Positions 19,925-27,418 are shown, counted from the stretch's first letter. The stretch: DNA of 64,000 bases from Pseudobutyrivibrio sp. OR37 (GCF_900113655.1 NZ_FOQF01000006.1:1-64000), one strand, 5' to 3'. Program-made: numbers and translations. The notes: generated by a model from the sequence alone, not told the origin.

Positions 19925-20194
19925 ATGAATAAAATAGCTACATTTACAAATGAAGTCTATCAGAATGCAATAGAAGAGAAGGATTTAGAATTTATAGCCA
20001 CTTCACATCAGGCTTATTTCGAGTTAGAAACAGAATGCGGTAAATGCCTAGTTGGGCTTGATACGATTTTAGAATGTATATTGGTTGCTGAAAAAGCTGA
20101 GCAAATCCCTAAATTAGGTAACTCCTTCTGGCAACAAATTGAAGAGCGCTACGGAATAAACTGGTACAATTATAGTATTAATTATGACAAATAA
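19925..20194 (+). CDS. small protein of unknown function
   Basis: 89 residues, acidic, with CGKCLVGLDTILECILVAEKAEQIPKLG in the middle (two Cys in CGKC) and WQQIEERYGINWYNY near the end. AAAGGAG precedes the ATG. It is followed 15 bases later by the next gene, so the two are probably one transcript. The 178 bases before it hold only a stop-free minus-strand stretch of about 40 codons. Confidence 0.5.
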   Translation: MNKIATFTNEVYQNAIEEKDLEFIATSHQAYFELETECGKCLVGLDTILECILVAEKAEQIPKLGNSFWQQIEERYGINWYNYSINYDK

Positions 20195-20209
20195 ACCCGA
20201 GGTCAATAC

Positions 20210-20911
20210 ATGGTTGAGGTAAAATATCATTTAGGAAAATCTAAAATTCATAATGTAACATTAGATGATTTTGTAGAAACAACAAAAAAGAAAGCTCCCC
20301 ATTATTCAATAGATAATCCAGCGGATATGCTTCCCATTAATACAGAAATATTACAATTAGCTCACGATTACTTTGATAAATGTATATATATCATTAGAAA
20401 AACAACAGGCCTTGTTATATCAGACAATTTAGCAGAACGAATCGCTAGAGATTATATGGCACATCCTGGCTATATGACTTATGATGTCACAAGAGAAAAC
20501 GTCCCCTATATAATGGATCGTTGCATGACAGGAATTGGGCTTGTTAAAAGAAAGATTGAAAAAGATAGCCCTATATATAAATTATTAGAAAGCAAAAAAG
20601 AGATAAGTTTAGTTCCAGATGGAAAAACAAAAACAGGTATTCAATTATACAGAATAGAAAGTACAATCGGATACTTAGAATTAATGTTTAATGTATCTAA
20701 TTACAAATTTAGAGGCGACTCAACATCTGGACTTAAGGAGTATCTAAAATTACATATAGGTATTCCTGATGGCAATGGGACTTATGATACTTATTCAGAA
20801 AATGAAATAGAAGTTGACCCTTTTTTCTTTAATAAAATGATTTACTCAAAGAGACCATTACCACCAAGACCAGAAATAGTTGATATAGCAAACAAGTACT
20901 TAGTTATATAA
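20210..20911 (+). CDS. conserved-looking protein of unknown function, 233 residues
   Basis: Soluble, mixed alpha/beta, no signal peptide. Segments include DNLAERIARDYMAHPGYMTY and a C-terminal RPLPPRPEIVDIANKYL. The ATG has a GAGG site 8 bases upstream and lies 15 bases after the preceding small gene, suggesting a two-gene operon closed by the hairpin at 20975. I do not recognise the family. Confidence 0.55.
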   Translation: MVEVKYHLGKSKIHNVTLDDFVETTKKKAPHYSIDNPADMLPINTEILQLAHDYFDKCIYIIRKTTGLVISDNLAERIARDYMAHPGYMTYDVTRENVPYIMDRCMTGIGLVKRKIEKDSPIYKLLESKKEISLVPDGKTKTGIQLYRIESTIGYLELMFNVSNYKFRGDSTSGLKEYLKLHIGIPDGNGTYDTYSENEIEVDPFFFNKMIYSKRPLPPRPEIVDIANKYLVI

Positions 20912-20974
20912 AATAAACTTGCTATATATAAAACGTATCAAATCACAATACGATAAATTACAAAAGTAAAAAAT

Positions 20975-21007
20975 AAGACCCTAGAGAATTTACTCTAAGG
21001 TCTTTTA
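20975..21007. terminator. bidirectional terminator
   Basis: AAGACCcTAGAG and CTCTAaGGTCTT enclose a six-base loop, with TTTTA on the plus side and a TTATTTTTTACTTTTG tract on the minus side. It serves both convergent neighbours. Confidence 0.8.
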
Positions 21008-21038
21008 TAATTAAAGAGGTTTATATGAGAAATATTTG

Positions 21039-21824
21039 TTAGTCAAATATTGGAGTCCCTTCACCACCACATGAATAGTCTATATTAGCTGTTTCATGAG
21101 CATAAGCCTGGCCCTCACCATTAGCCCACTCTGCAGCTCTATCTTCAGCGGTGTTTCCATAATATGCATCTACTTCAGCAAAATCATATACAGGTGTCCA
21201 TTCACCAGCTCTGAAGTACTGACCAGGAGCATCACCCTTATAAAGCTGTCCAAATGTATAATGCTGACCAGTCTTATCATTTACGCAAGCATTATTGATT
21301 GTTGAGTCAGGATCATCAAGAGAAGCTGCATCAATAAATGAAGGGATTGACTGATTCTCCTTACCTGTTGAAATTGACTCTGAAATAGCCTTCTTTGTAG
21401 CAGGATCTGCACTAGCCATCTGTGCGCCTGTTGCAATTCTGCCTTCAGCTGCACCAAACTGGATAAAGTGCTCTACATAAGCCTCTAAATTATCACCATA
21501 AACTTCCTTGATATCTGGATTAGCAAGTGCATAGATAGAAGCGTTAAATGTAGCAGAAGCATCTCTGCCCTCGTAAATACCACTTGTCATATAGTGATTA
21601 AGTAATGTAGCTGGATCTGTTCCAAGGACTGCTACTACATCAGCGTTCTTTTCTGCATAATACTTAGCATCAAATACCTTTGCAATAACTGAAGCATTAA
21701 GGTTCTGCTTTACTACCTGTGTTTGAGTTGCTGGAGCTTCTGCAGCGTGTGCTACAAGTCCTGTTGATGACATCATACCAACCATACCTACAAGTGCGAG
21801 TGTTCTTACAAAATTCTTTCTCAT
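21039..21824 (-). CDS. secreted protein with YY..NPDV / HY..GxxEGR repeats
   Basis: 261 residues with a clear signal peptide (cut after VAHA, about residue 28). Two units follow (about 50-130): FDAKYYAEKNADVVAVLG then LLNHYMTSGIYEGRDAS, and FNASIYALANPDIKEVYG then YVEHFIQFGAAEGR. This short helical repeat is common in secreted or cell-wall proteins of Lachnospiraceae, role unknown. The C-terminal 120 residues are Asp/Glu/Ala/Gly-rich with two cysteines. The upstream AGACCTCC complement (GGAGGT) supports the ATG. It stands alone in the accessory block. Confidence 0.75.
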   Translation of the reverse strand: MRKNFVRTLALVGMVGMMSSTGLVAHAAEAPATQTQVVKQNLNASVIAKVFDAKYYAEKNADVVAVLGTDPATLLNHYMTSGIYEGRDASATFNASIYALANPDIKEVYGDNLEAYVEHFIQFGAAEGRIATGAQMASADPATKKAISESISTGKENQSIPSFIDAASLDDPDSTINNACVNDKTGQHYTFGQLYKGDAPGQYFRAGEWTPVYDFAEVDAYYGNTAEDRAAEWANGEGQAYAHETANIDYSCGGEGTPIFD

Positions 21825-22031
21825 AATATCTTTTAGACCTCCAAAATAATGAAATTCTTTTACTAATAATTACAAAATACTATCTAAATTTATTATTGTC
21901 AAGTATTTGTAACGTTGTTTACATATTAAATAATGTCAGGGTTAAAGATAAAGGGTATCAAAATAGAGGGAAATTTGAAAAAAATATTATTTTTTTTAAT
22001 ATAGAATAATGTAGAGGGAATAATCTATAAA

Positions 22032-22086
22032 TGATATAATGATAGGCGTTGCCACCCCTAGACAGGCACAGGAAGGGGGTGTTGGC
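22032..22086 (+). promoter_or_regulatory. promoter and folded leader of small toxin 1
   Basis: An extended -10 box, TGATATAAT (22032-22040), precedes a leader in which GCCACCCCT can pair with AGGGGGTGTTGGC. That would hide the AGGAAGGGGG ribosome binding site of the TTG-start ORF, a usual way to keep type I toxin mRNA silent. Confidence 0.55.
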
Positions 22087-22194
22087 TTGGAAATTATCAC
22101 ATCATTTCTAATCTCTGTTATGGCAAGCGTAACCGCCTATTACATTTGCAAATGGCTCGACAGAGGTGACGATGGCAATGAGCCTAAGGCATAA
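22087..22194 (+). CDS. small membrane protein, type I toxin-like (holin-like toxin)
   Basis: 35 residues from TTG: MEIITSFLISVMASVTAYY, then CKWLDRGDDGNEPKA. One hydrophobic helix (about 2-21) followed by a short charged tail, the build of TxpA/BsrG-type and annotated holin-like toxins of Firmicutes. The leader can hide the ribosome binding site, and an antisense promoter lies just downstream (22298-22325). Together these suggest a type I toxin-antitoxin locus. An ordinary small membrane protein is the alternative. Confidence 0.65.
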   Translation: MEIITSFLISVMASVTAYYICKWLDRGDDGNEPKA

Positions 22195-22215
22195 GCCACC
22201 TTGACCAAAACGGCA

Positions 22216-22291
22216 TAGAAAAAGCAAGGAACCGCCATTCCTTGCTTTTTTTGTTAGCTTGTATAGAAATAATCACATCATTTCTTTGCCT
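22216..22291 (-). ncRNA. putative antisense antitoxin RNA of toxin 1
   Basis: The minus strand has TTGACA (22320-22325), 16 bases, TATAAT (22298-22303), a near-consensus promoter. Transcription would start near 22291 and stop at the shared hairpin, giving about 75 bases that overlap the toxin mRNA 3' end, as in TxpA/RatA-type systems. Inferred from sequence only. Confidence 0.55.
22222..22252. terminator. bidirectional terminator of toxin 1 mRNA and antisense RNA
   Basis: AAGCAAGGAA (22222-22231) pairs with TTCCTTGCTT (22238-22247), with seven T on the plus side. On the minus strand the same hairpin is followed by TTTTTCT. Confidence 0.85.
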
Positions 22292-22414
22292 ATGTTCATT
22301 ATAACAATTCAATCTAAAATGTCAAACATGTTATAAACCCCGTCAATAAATCTTGCTAATCAAATATAACTTATTACGCTAGGTATTTTCAAGTTTATTA
22401 TACATGATTAAATA

Positions 22415-22447
22415 TTAGCTAATTTATGATATAATTAAATTAGCTAA
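22415..22447. promoter_or_regulatory. vapBC promoter with autoregulatory operator
   Basis: TTAGCTAATTTA (22415-22426) and TAAATTAGCTAA (22436-22447) form a perfect 12-bp inverted repeat around the -10 box TATAAT (22430-22435). Binding by the antitoxin or the complex would block the promoter, as is typical for type II toxin-antitoxin operons. Confidence 0.75.
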
Positions 22448-22467
22448 CAAGAAAGGAGACTATTATT

Positions 22468-22710
22468 ATGGTAGAAGCAATAGCAACCGCTACAGAAATG
22501 AAAAATCAGTTTGGCAAATACTTGCAGATGATCATAAATGGAAATGAAGTTATCGTAACTAAGAACGGACAGGAAGTAGGCAGATTTATTCCAAAAGCTA
22601 AAACAGTATCTTATCTTACAGATTCCCTCACAGGATTATTAAAGGGCAATTATGATTATGACGATGCTAGAGAGGAAGCTTTAAAAGAAAAATATGAAAT
22701 TACTGATTGA
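22468..22710 (+). CDS. type II antitoxin, Phd/YefM-like
   Basis: 80 residues: a Phd/YefM-type DNA-binding N-terminus (TATEMKNQFGKYLQMIINGN, then EVIVTKNGQEVGRFIPK) and an acidic C-terminal tail (YDYDDAREEALKEKYEITD) that would thread into the toxin. AAAGGAG precedes the ATG. It overlaps the toxin gene by 17 bases, so the two are translationally coupled, and it probably represses its own promoter through the 33-bp inverted repeat upstream. Confidence 0.85.
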   Translation: MVEAIATATEMKNQFGKYLQMIINGNEVIVTKNGQEVGRFIPKAKTVSYLTDSLTGLLKGNYDYDDAREEALKEKYEITD

Positions 22711-23113
22711 TGCAAATATAATACTCGATGTTCTTCAAAAGAGAGAACCGCACTGTAAATATTCTGCTATCATCTGGAAGCTGTGTGAGACTCGTAAAGT
22801 CACAGGATATGTTTCTGTACTTACCTTTATGAACATGGTGTATATCTTGAGAAAAGAGCTTACTCCTGAGAAAGTCGAAGAAACTTATAAAGCTCTTTCC
22901 TTAATCTTTACTTTTGAGGATCTAACCGAAGAAGATGTTAAAAATGCGCTTATGAAAAAGCAAAAAGACTTTGAAGATGCCGTACAGATGGAAACAGCTG
23001 AACGGGTCGGTGCTGATTTTATTATCACAAGAAATGTAAAAGACTTCATAAAGAGCTCTATACCGGCATATACGCCACTGGAATTTATGCAACGTATAGA
23101 ATTTGATGATTAG
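22694..23113 (+). CDS. type II toxin, PIN-domain ribonuclease (VapC-like)
   Basis: 139 residues, PIN fold. It opens KLLIDANIILDVLQKREPH with the first catalytic Asp. The other acidic positions are Glu/Asp in DFEDAVQMETAERVG and Asp in ADFIITRNVKDF, the hallmark end of PIN domains. These Mg-dependent ribonucleases cut specific tRNA or rRNA sites when the antitoxin is degraded. Partner of the antitoxin gene it overlaps. All motifs are present, so it is probably functional. Confidence 0.87.
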   Translation: MKLLIDANIILDVLQKREPHCKYSAIIWKLCETRKVTGYVSVLTFMNMVYILRKELTPEKVEETYKALSLIFTFEDLTEEDVKNALMKKQKDFEDAVQMETAERVGADFIITRNVKDFIKSSIPAYTPLEFMQRIEFDD

Positions 23114-23187
23114 TAAAAAAATTCACAACGAAAAAAAATATATATAGTCTCTATTATTTAAAATAAAAAAACGTTTTGAAAGCAAGA

Positions 23188-23282
23188 CATAGAAAAAGCT
23201 AGGAGCCGCAACTCCTAGCTTTTTTGCGTTAACATTGTTAAGTATATTAACTTCGTTTCTTTGCCTATATTCATTATAACAA
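23188..23282. repeat. orphan 3' end of a type I toxin locus
   Basis: Matches the layout and much of the sequence of 22214-22307: CATAGAAAAAGC, a terminator hairpin (AGCTAGGAG/CTCCTAGCT plus T-run), then TTTCTTTGCCTAT and TTCATTATAACAA. The minus-strand -10 (TATAAT) is kept, the -35 is poor (TTGCCC), and no toxin ORF precedes it. The two copies flank vapBC as direct repeats. Apart from this, 23114-23398 is empty. Confidence 0.7.
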
Positions 23283-23398
23283 CCTATTTTGTTTTGGGCA
23301 ATTGAATAAAAATATTTTCCATTATTTAGAAGAAGATAAGACTATTACTATTATAAGTAAATAAAAACAAATAACACAGCGCAGGAAAGGAATAGAAT

Positions 23399-23755
23399 AT
23401 GCCAGATTCTAAGTATATAGGTATATCAGAAGATAGATTGCATCACATGCTGGGAGTAGCAAGAAAAGCATATAAGATTGCTCTTGAGCGAGGCCATAAC
23501 AAAACATTTGCAACGAAAATGTTTGTTATAGGTTGGAATCATGATATTGGATACGAATTTTCAAAATATCAAGAAGAACACTCAATGGTATCTGCAGCAA
23601 TACTGTCAAATGCTTTTTATGATGAAGGCCAAGATTTAGGCAAGAATGGTGGTAGCACAATAAACGCTATATATAGTCATGGTCTGTATACTGAAGAGAA
23701 AACTGAAGAATGGATAATACTAAATCAAGCTGATATGCAGGTTGATATTATTTAG
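23399..23755 (+). CDS. HD-domain protein, short
   Basis: 118 residues: RLHHMLGVARKAYKIALERG with the first metal-binding His, then VIGWNHDIGYEF with the HD pair, then SMVSAAILSNAF and NAIYSHG with a further His. These are the conserved blocks of a small HD phosphohydrolase of nucleotides. It ends at QADMQVDII, about where longer HD proteins have their last conserved Asp (in NQADMQ), so it may be complete. AGGAAAGGA precedes the ATG. Substrate unknown. Confidence 0.7.
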   Translation: MPDSKYIGISEDRLHHMLGVARKAYKIALERGHNKTFATKMFVIGWNHDIGYEFSKYQEEHSMVSAAILSNAFYDEGQDLGKNGGSTINAIYSHGLYTEEKTEEWIILNQADMQVDII

Positions 23756-23779
23756 CAGTCAGGATTACCTTGGCTGTTA

Positions 23780-23808
23780 TTGTTTTATAGAGGTGGTTTT
23801 TGTATAAT
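23780..23808 (+). promoter_or_regulatory. promoter of small toxin 2
   Basis: TTGTTT (23780-23785), 17 bases, TATAAT (23803-23808). It leaves a leader of about 105 bases before the ATG, rich in possible stems (for example around TACCATTTACGGTA). Confidence 0.6.
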
Positions 23809-23920
23809 AATCGCTGGAGCTACCATTTACGGTAGGCGGTATAGCCTTCGACTAGGGTACTGATAACCCTATTTAAGATAATCCGTCATAGAGCGGAAAT
23901 ACTTGCGGAGGTACACTTTT

Positions 23921-24019
23921 ATGTTTACAATTTCAGATTTTGTAGCTATTACTGGATTATTATTTACTTCATTTGCACTCGGCTACAAAATTGGTCGAGA
24001 TAGCAAAACAAAAAAGTAG
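23921..24019 (+). CDS. small membrane protein, type I toxin-like, second type
   Basis: 32 residues: MFTISDFVAITGLLFTSFAL, then GYKIGRDSKTKK. One hydrophobic helix (about 5-22) and a basic tail. A perfect GGAGG lies 9 bases before the ATG. Sense promoter, long leader, sense terminator, and an opposite-strand promoter plus terminator are all visible, the full set for a type I toxin-antitoxin module. It is not a homologue of the 22087 protein by eye. Confidence 0.65.
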   Translation: MFTISDFVAITGLLFTSFALGYKIGRDSKTKK

Positions 24020-24101
24020 CCGCCCCTGCCTGAGAAACTAGGACGGCTACAAACGTCTTTTATGAATCGGGCTAAACCGTCTATCGGTAGCTCTTTTTTG
24101 T
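24008..24101 (-). ncRNA. putative antisense antitoxin RNA of toxin 2
   Basis: Minus-strand TTGACG (24131-24136), 17 bases, TATTAT (24108-24113). The transcript would start near 24101 and end at a hairpin with GTAGCCG/CGGCTAC arms (24016-24050) followed by a minus-strand T-run. The RNA of about 90 bases is complementary to the last toxin codons and the 3' untranslated part. Confidence 0.55.
24071..24099 (+). terminator. terminator of toxin 2 mRNA
   Basis: GCTA-aa-CCG pairs with CGG-TAGC, followed by TCTTTTTT. Confidence 0.65.
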
Positions 24102-24119
24102 ATCTACATAATATCATTA

Positions 24120-24491
24120 ATGTTCCCTATCGTCAAATTCCCATACATTAGAAAAAACCGGGGTGGATCTATATCACTTGATACCTCGGGCAAAACAAAA
24201 TAGAGGAAAATAGTGTAGTGTTACGTAAAACCAGTGAAAATATGAATTTGTGCTGTAATGAGATTAGGCAGTGTGGCGTAACTAGGCTACACATATTAAA
24301 AATAGCGGAATACACTTTAATCAACTAAAGTAAAATTAAGGAATAATAGAAAAACAGCCCAATATCAGCGAAATATTACGGTAAAAAGCACTTATTTATA
24401 GCAAATTGCCGTAGCTCCACAAATCTCAAAGCCACACAGCCCGCTGAATCCCTGAAAACGCGGTGGCGGCCTGCCACAGCCCCCCACCTTC
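24120..24491. other. non-coding stretch at the right edge of the accessory block
   Basis: Apart from the antisense promoter at its left end, I see no gene-like frame. The only structures are a small GTGGCggcctGCCAC hairpin and pyrimidine-rich DNA near 24470-24492. The base composition changes from AT-rich to more GC-rich towards the inverted repeat at 24492. Confidence 0.5.
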
Positions 24492-24605
24492 AAACCTGCT
24501 TGACTAATCTGTACCCAATAAATGGGAGTGTGTCAATGACGCGTCAGTGCCGAAGGGAATCATTGATACACTCCCATTTATTGGGTACCCTCTCGCCAGC
24601 AGGTT
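24492..24605. repeat. long inverted repeat (about 38-bp arms), MITE-like
   Basis: Two nested arms: AAACCTGCT (24492-24500) with AGCAGGTTT (24597-24605), and a 29-bp inner arm (24511-24539) that pairs with 24559-24587 with one mismatch. The loop is about 19 bases and contains no gene. It may be a small mobile element or a junction structure of the accessory block. Confidence 0.7.
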
Positions 24606-24611
24606 TAACAC

Positions 24612-24642
24612 AAAAAAAGAGGCTAGCCAACCTGCTAGCCTC
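24612..24642 (-). terminator. terminator of the ABC importer/GH43 operon
   Basis: On the minus strand GAGGCTAGC-aggttg-GCTAGCCTC is followed by seven T. It lies 17 bases past the GH43 stop codon. The truncated GH43 copy at 15534 has no such hairpin next to it. Confidence 0.9.
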
Positions 24643-24658
24643 TTATAAAACCTTATTC

Positions 24659-25633
24659 TTACTTATACTCCGGTGTAATAGTCTTAATAGTACCATCAGC
24701 ATTGTACTCAAGCTCGCAGTACTTAACATTACGACGGTGGTTGATGCCACCTGAAATCTCGCAATCATGATAGAACAAATATGTCTTGCCATGATATTCC
24801 ACGATAGAGTGGTGGGTTGTCCAACCAAGTACTGGCTCAAGGATGCGTCCCTGATATGTGAATGGTCCGTAAGGACTATCTGATATCGCATATACGATAT
24901 AGTGTGTTGTACCTGTTGAGTAAGAGAAGTAGTACTTGCCGTTGTGCTTGTGCATCCATGGGTCCTCGAAGTATCTTCTGTCTTCATCGCCAGCGAGAAG
25001 CTCGTTGCCGTTTTCATCAAGGATTACAACATCTGAAGGAGCCTTAGCAAATTCGGTCATATCATCTAACATTGGTGCAACCTTTGGCCATACAGCGTGT
25101 TCATTTTTTTCTGGCTCTGTGCCGTTTGGATCAAATGTGCCTGTGCGGTATTTCTCAAGCTGACCGCCCCAAAGGCCTCCGAAGTAGATGTAAACCTGTC
25201 CGTCATCATCGATGAAAGAGCAAGGATCAATACTGAAGCTTCCCTTTATGTAGTTAGGTCTTGGAGTAAATGGGCCGTATGGCTTTTTGCCATCGGCGAT
25301 ACCAAGTCTGAAGATTCCATCTTTGTCTCTTGCTGGGAATACTAAGTGGTATGTGTCGTTTTTGAAGACACAGTCTGGAGCCCACATCTGTGTGCTAACC
25401 CATGGCACATCATCCTGATGTAATACCATGCCGTGGTCTGTAACCTCGTCGCTGTTTTCATCCATAGAGAAGATGTGATAATCCTCCATCTGGTATTCAT
25501 CACCGTTGTCATTGTCCTCGCCATTGTGAGGAATGTCGTGTGAAGGATAGATGTAAATCTTGTCCTCGTACACGTGAGCAGAAGGATCTGCTGTGAATAG
25601 TTCAGTAACTAGGGGTTTGTTTTGTGTTTTCAT
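24659..25633 (-). CDS. intracellular GH43 glycosidase (arabinofuranosidase/xylosidase candidate)
   Basis: 324 residues with no signal peptide, so it works in the cytoplasm. Five-bladed propeller with the GH43 residues: catalytic base in ADPSAHVYEDKIYIYPSHD, the middle Asp in SFSIDPCSFIDDDG, and the acid in RRYFEDPWMHKHNGKYYF. The last ligand of a fold carrying a metal near the centre would be the His in TTHHSIVEYHG. Last gene of an operon with an ABC importer and next to arabinose genes, so alpha-L-arabinofuranosidase or beta-xylosidase on imported oligosaccharides is likely. Its final 211 bases also exist as a fragment at 15534-15744. Confidence 0.88.
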   Translation of the reverse strand: MKTQNKPLVTELFTADPSAHVYEDKIYIYPSHDIPHNGEDNDNGDEYQMEDYHIFSMDENSDEVTDHGMVLHQDDVPWVSTQMWAPDCVFKNDTYHLVFPARDKDGIFRLGIADGKKPYGPFTPRPNYIKGSFSIDPCSFIDDDGQVYIYFGGLWGGQLEKYRTGTFDPNGTEPEKNEHAVWPKVAPMLDDMTEFAKAPSDVVILDENGNELLAGDEDRRYFEDPWMHKHNGKYYFSYSTGTTHYIVYAISDSPYGPFTYQGRILEPVLGWTTHHSIVEYHGKTYLFYHDCEISGGINHRRNVKYCELEYNADGTIKTITPEYK

Positions 25634-25653
25634 TATTATTCTCTCTTTTCTCC

Positions 25654-26487
25654 TTATCCTTTCACAGCCCCCGCAGTCAATCCATCTACAATCTGGTTAG
25701 AGAATGCGCAATATACAATGATTGTTGGTATGATTGCGATGATGATGGCTGCAAACATCTGTGAGTAGTTTGTATTATAAGGTCCAACGAATTTTGAAAG
25801 AGAAACAGGAAGTGTTTTCTTCATATCGTCGGATATAAATACCATTGCAAGTAAAAGCTCGTTCCAGTTGCCTACGAAGGTCATAAGGCCTGTAACGAAA
25901 AGTCCTGTCTTTCCAAGTGGAAGACATACCTTAAAGAAAATCTGGTAGATTGATGCGCCGTCGATGCAGGCACTCTCAATCAGTTCGTTTGGCATTCCCT
26001 CGAAGAAACCAACCATGATGAAAATGGTGATTGGAAGAGAGAAGGTCAAATATGGAAGAATCAAGCCTGTAAGGCTGTTTGATAAGCCAACCTTTGCAAA
26101 GCGAGTGAAAAGTGGAATCAATACGCAGTGTACAGGAATCATCATTCCAGTAAGGAAATATACAAGTGCTAAATGTGAAAACTTCCAGCGTAATCTTGCG
26201 ATTCCGAAGGCTGCCATGGAGCCGATAATCATGCTAAATAAAAGTGTTACAACGCAGACGATGAAAGAATTAAGTGTTGCGATGCCAAGCTTTCCAGCAG
26301 TCCAGGCAAAGGTGAAGTTTTCAAAGGTTGGATTCTGTGGTAAAGCAAATGGAGCTGTGAAAATCTCCTTGTTTGTTTTGAAGGCCACATTAAAAGTCCA
26401 AAGTAGTGGTGCTAAATATAGCACTGCCATCAGCACCAAAAAGATATAAATGATTATTTTCCAAATAGATACTTTTTTCATGTTCAC
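25654..26487 (-). CDS. ABC importer permease, MalG/CUT1 type
   Basis: 277 residues with six predicted membrane helices. The EAA loop that contacts the ATPase is ELIESACIDGASIYQIFFKV. The C-terminus is DGLTAGAVKG, typical of the second permease of CUT1 sugar importers. Six bases separate it from the other permease gene upstream, and it is followed by the GH43 gene, so these form one operon. Imports oligosaccharides delivered by the binding lipoprotein at 27475-28761. No ATPase gene is present. Confidence 0.92.
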   Translation of the reverse strand: MNMKKVSIWKIIIYIFLVLMAVLYLAPLLWTFNVAFKTNKEIFTAPFALPQNPTFENFTFAWTAGKLGIATLNSFIVCVVTLLFSMIIGSMAAFGIARLRWKFSHLALVYFLTGMMIPVHCVLIPLFTRFAKVGLSNSLTGLILPYLTFSLPITIFIMVGFFEGMPNELIESACIDGASIYQIFFKVCLPLGKTGLFVTGLMTFVGNWNELLLAMVFISDDMKKTLPVSLSKFVGPYNTNYSQMFAAIIIAIIPTIIVYCAFSNQIVDGLTAGAVKG

Positions 26488-26493
26488 GCCCTC

Positions 26494-27378
26494 CTACATC
26501 TCGTAAGGCTCGGTTTTTACAACCTTATTTATAAACAATGTTACAGCCAAGCAAAGCACAAGCAATAACACGCCGATTGCGCTGGCGTAGCCGTATTTGA
26601 AATACTTAAAGCCTTGCTGATAAAGGTGTGTTGCAAGAACCTCGGTCTTGTGATTAGGACCACCTTCGGTCATGTTGAAAATCATGTCGAAGAACTTAAG
26701 TGAGCCGATGGCGTTAAGAGACATTGCTGTAGCAACCATTGGTCTTACAAGTGGAAGAGTGATGTATCTAAAGCTCATTGCCTTGCTGCAGCCATCGATG
26801 TAGCTGGCTTCATATAATGATTTGCTGATTCCAGAAATCTGAGCCATGTAAAGCATCATTGACTGTCCAACATACTGCCATAAAGCAACGAATGCGATTA
26901 CCCACATTGGAAGGATGATGAAGCCTTTTGTATCCATGAGCCAAAGTGGACCTTCCATTCCCATTTTCTGAAGTAACTGGTTGATACCAAGCTTTGGGCT
27001 GAAAATGAACATCCATAGCAAACCAAGTGCTGCTGATGAAAGAACACATGGTAGGTAGATGATGTTTTTAAAAAGATTTCTTCCTTTATCTATATTGGTT
27101 AGAAGGGCTGCTAAAAACAGACCCATAATAAGCTGAGTTACGCAGGAATAGATGAGAAAGAAGATAGAGTTTTTAAGTGCAATCTTTAAAGTCTTATCTC
27201 CAAGTAATCCCTGATAGTTTTTTAATCCAACAAATTTTGCAGGTGTCAGTGCGTTGTAATCACAAAAAGAGTAGTAAACAGACTGACAAATTGGAATAAA
27301 TAAAATAAAAGTAAATAGTATAAGGGCAGGCGCCATAAATATGACGATGGCCTTTTTGTTTCTTAATAATTTATCCAT
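26494..27378 (-). CDS. ABC importer permease, MalF/CUT1 type
   Basis: 294 residues with six membrane helices. It begins MDKLLRNKKAIVIFMAPALI, carries the first-permease signature YYSFCDYNALTPAKFVGLKNY, and has its EAA loop at SLYEASYIDGCSKAMSFRYI. Partner of the MalG-type permease just downstream. It is separated from the binding-protein gene by 96 bases containing a strong hairpin, a common way to make more binding protein than permease. Confidence 0.92.
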   Translation of the reverse strand: MDKLLRNKKAIVIFMAPALILFTFILFIPICQSVYYSFCDYNALTPAKFVGLKNYQGLLGDKTLKIALKNSIFFLIYSCVTQLIMGLFLAALLTNIDKGRNLFKNIIYLPCVLSSAALGLLWMFIFSPKLGINQLLQKMGMEGPLWLMDTKGFIILPMWVIAFVALWQYVGQSMMLYMAQISGISKSLYEASYIDGCSKAMSFRYITLPLVRPMVATAMSLNAIGSLKFFDMIFNMTEGGPNHKTEVLATHLYQQGFKYFKYGYASAIGVLLLVLCLAVTLFINKVVKTEPYEM

Positions 27379-27418
27379 AACCTTACTTCCTTAATGTGCT
27401 CATTTTGATAAAAGAATA

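Noticed and set aside
24500-24754. 84-codon plus-strand frame
   Set aside because: Runs through the inverted repeat, the GH43 terminator and into the GH43 gene in antisense.
15534-24869. Assembly artefact as the cause of the duplicated GH43 end
   Set aside because: The copies differ at five positions and have different flanks, which a simple collapsed or duplicated read path would not give. Not fully excluded without reads.
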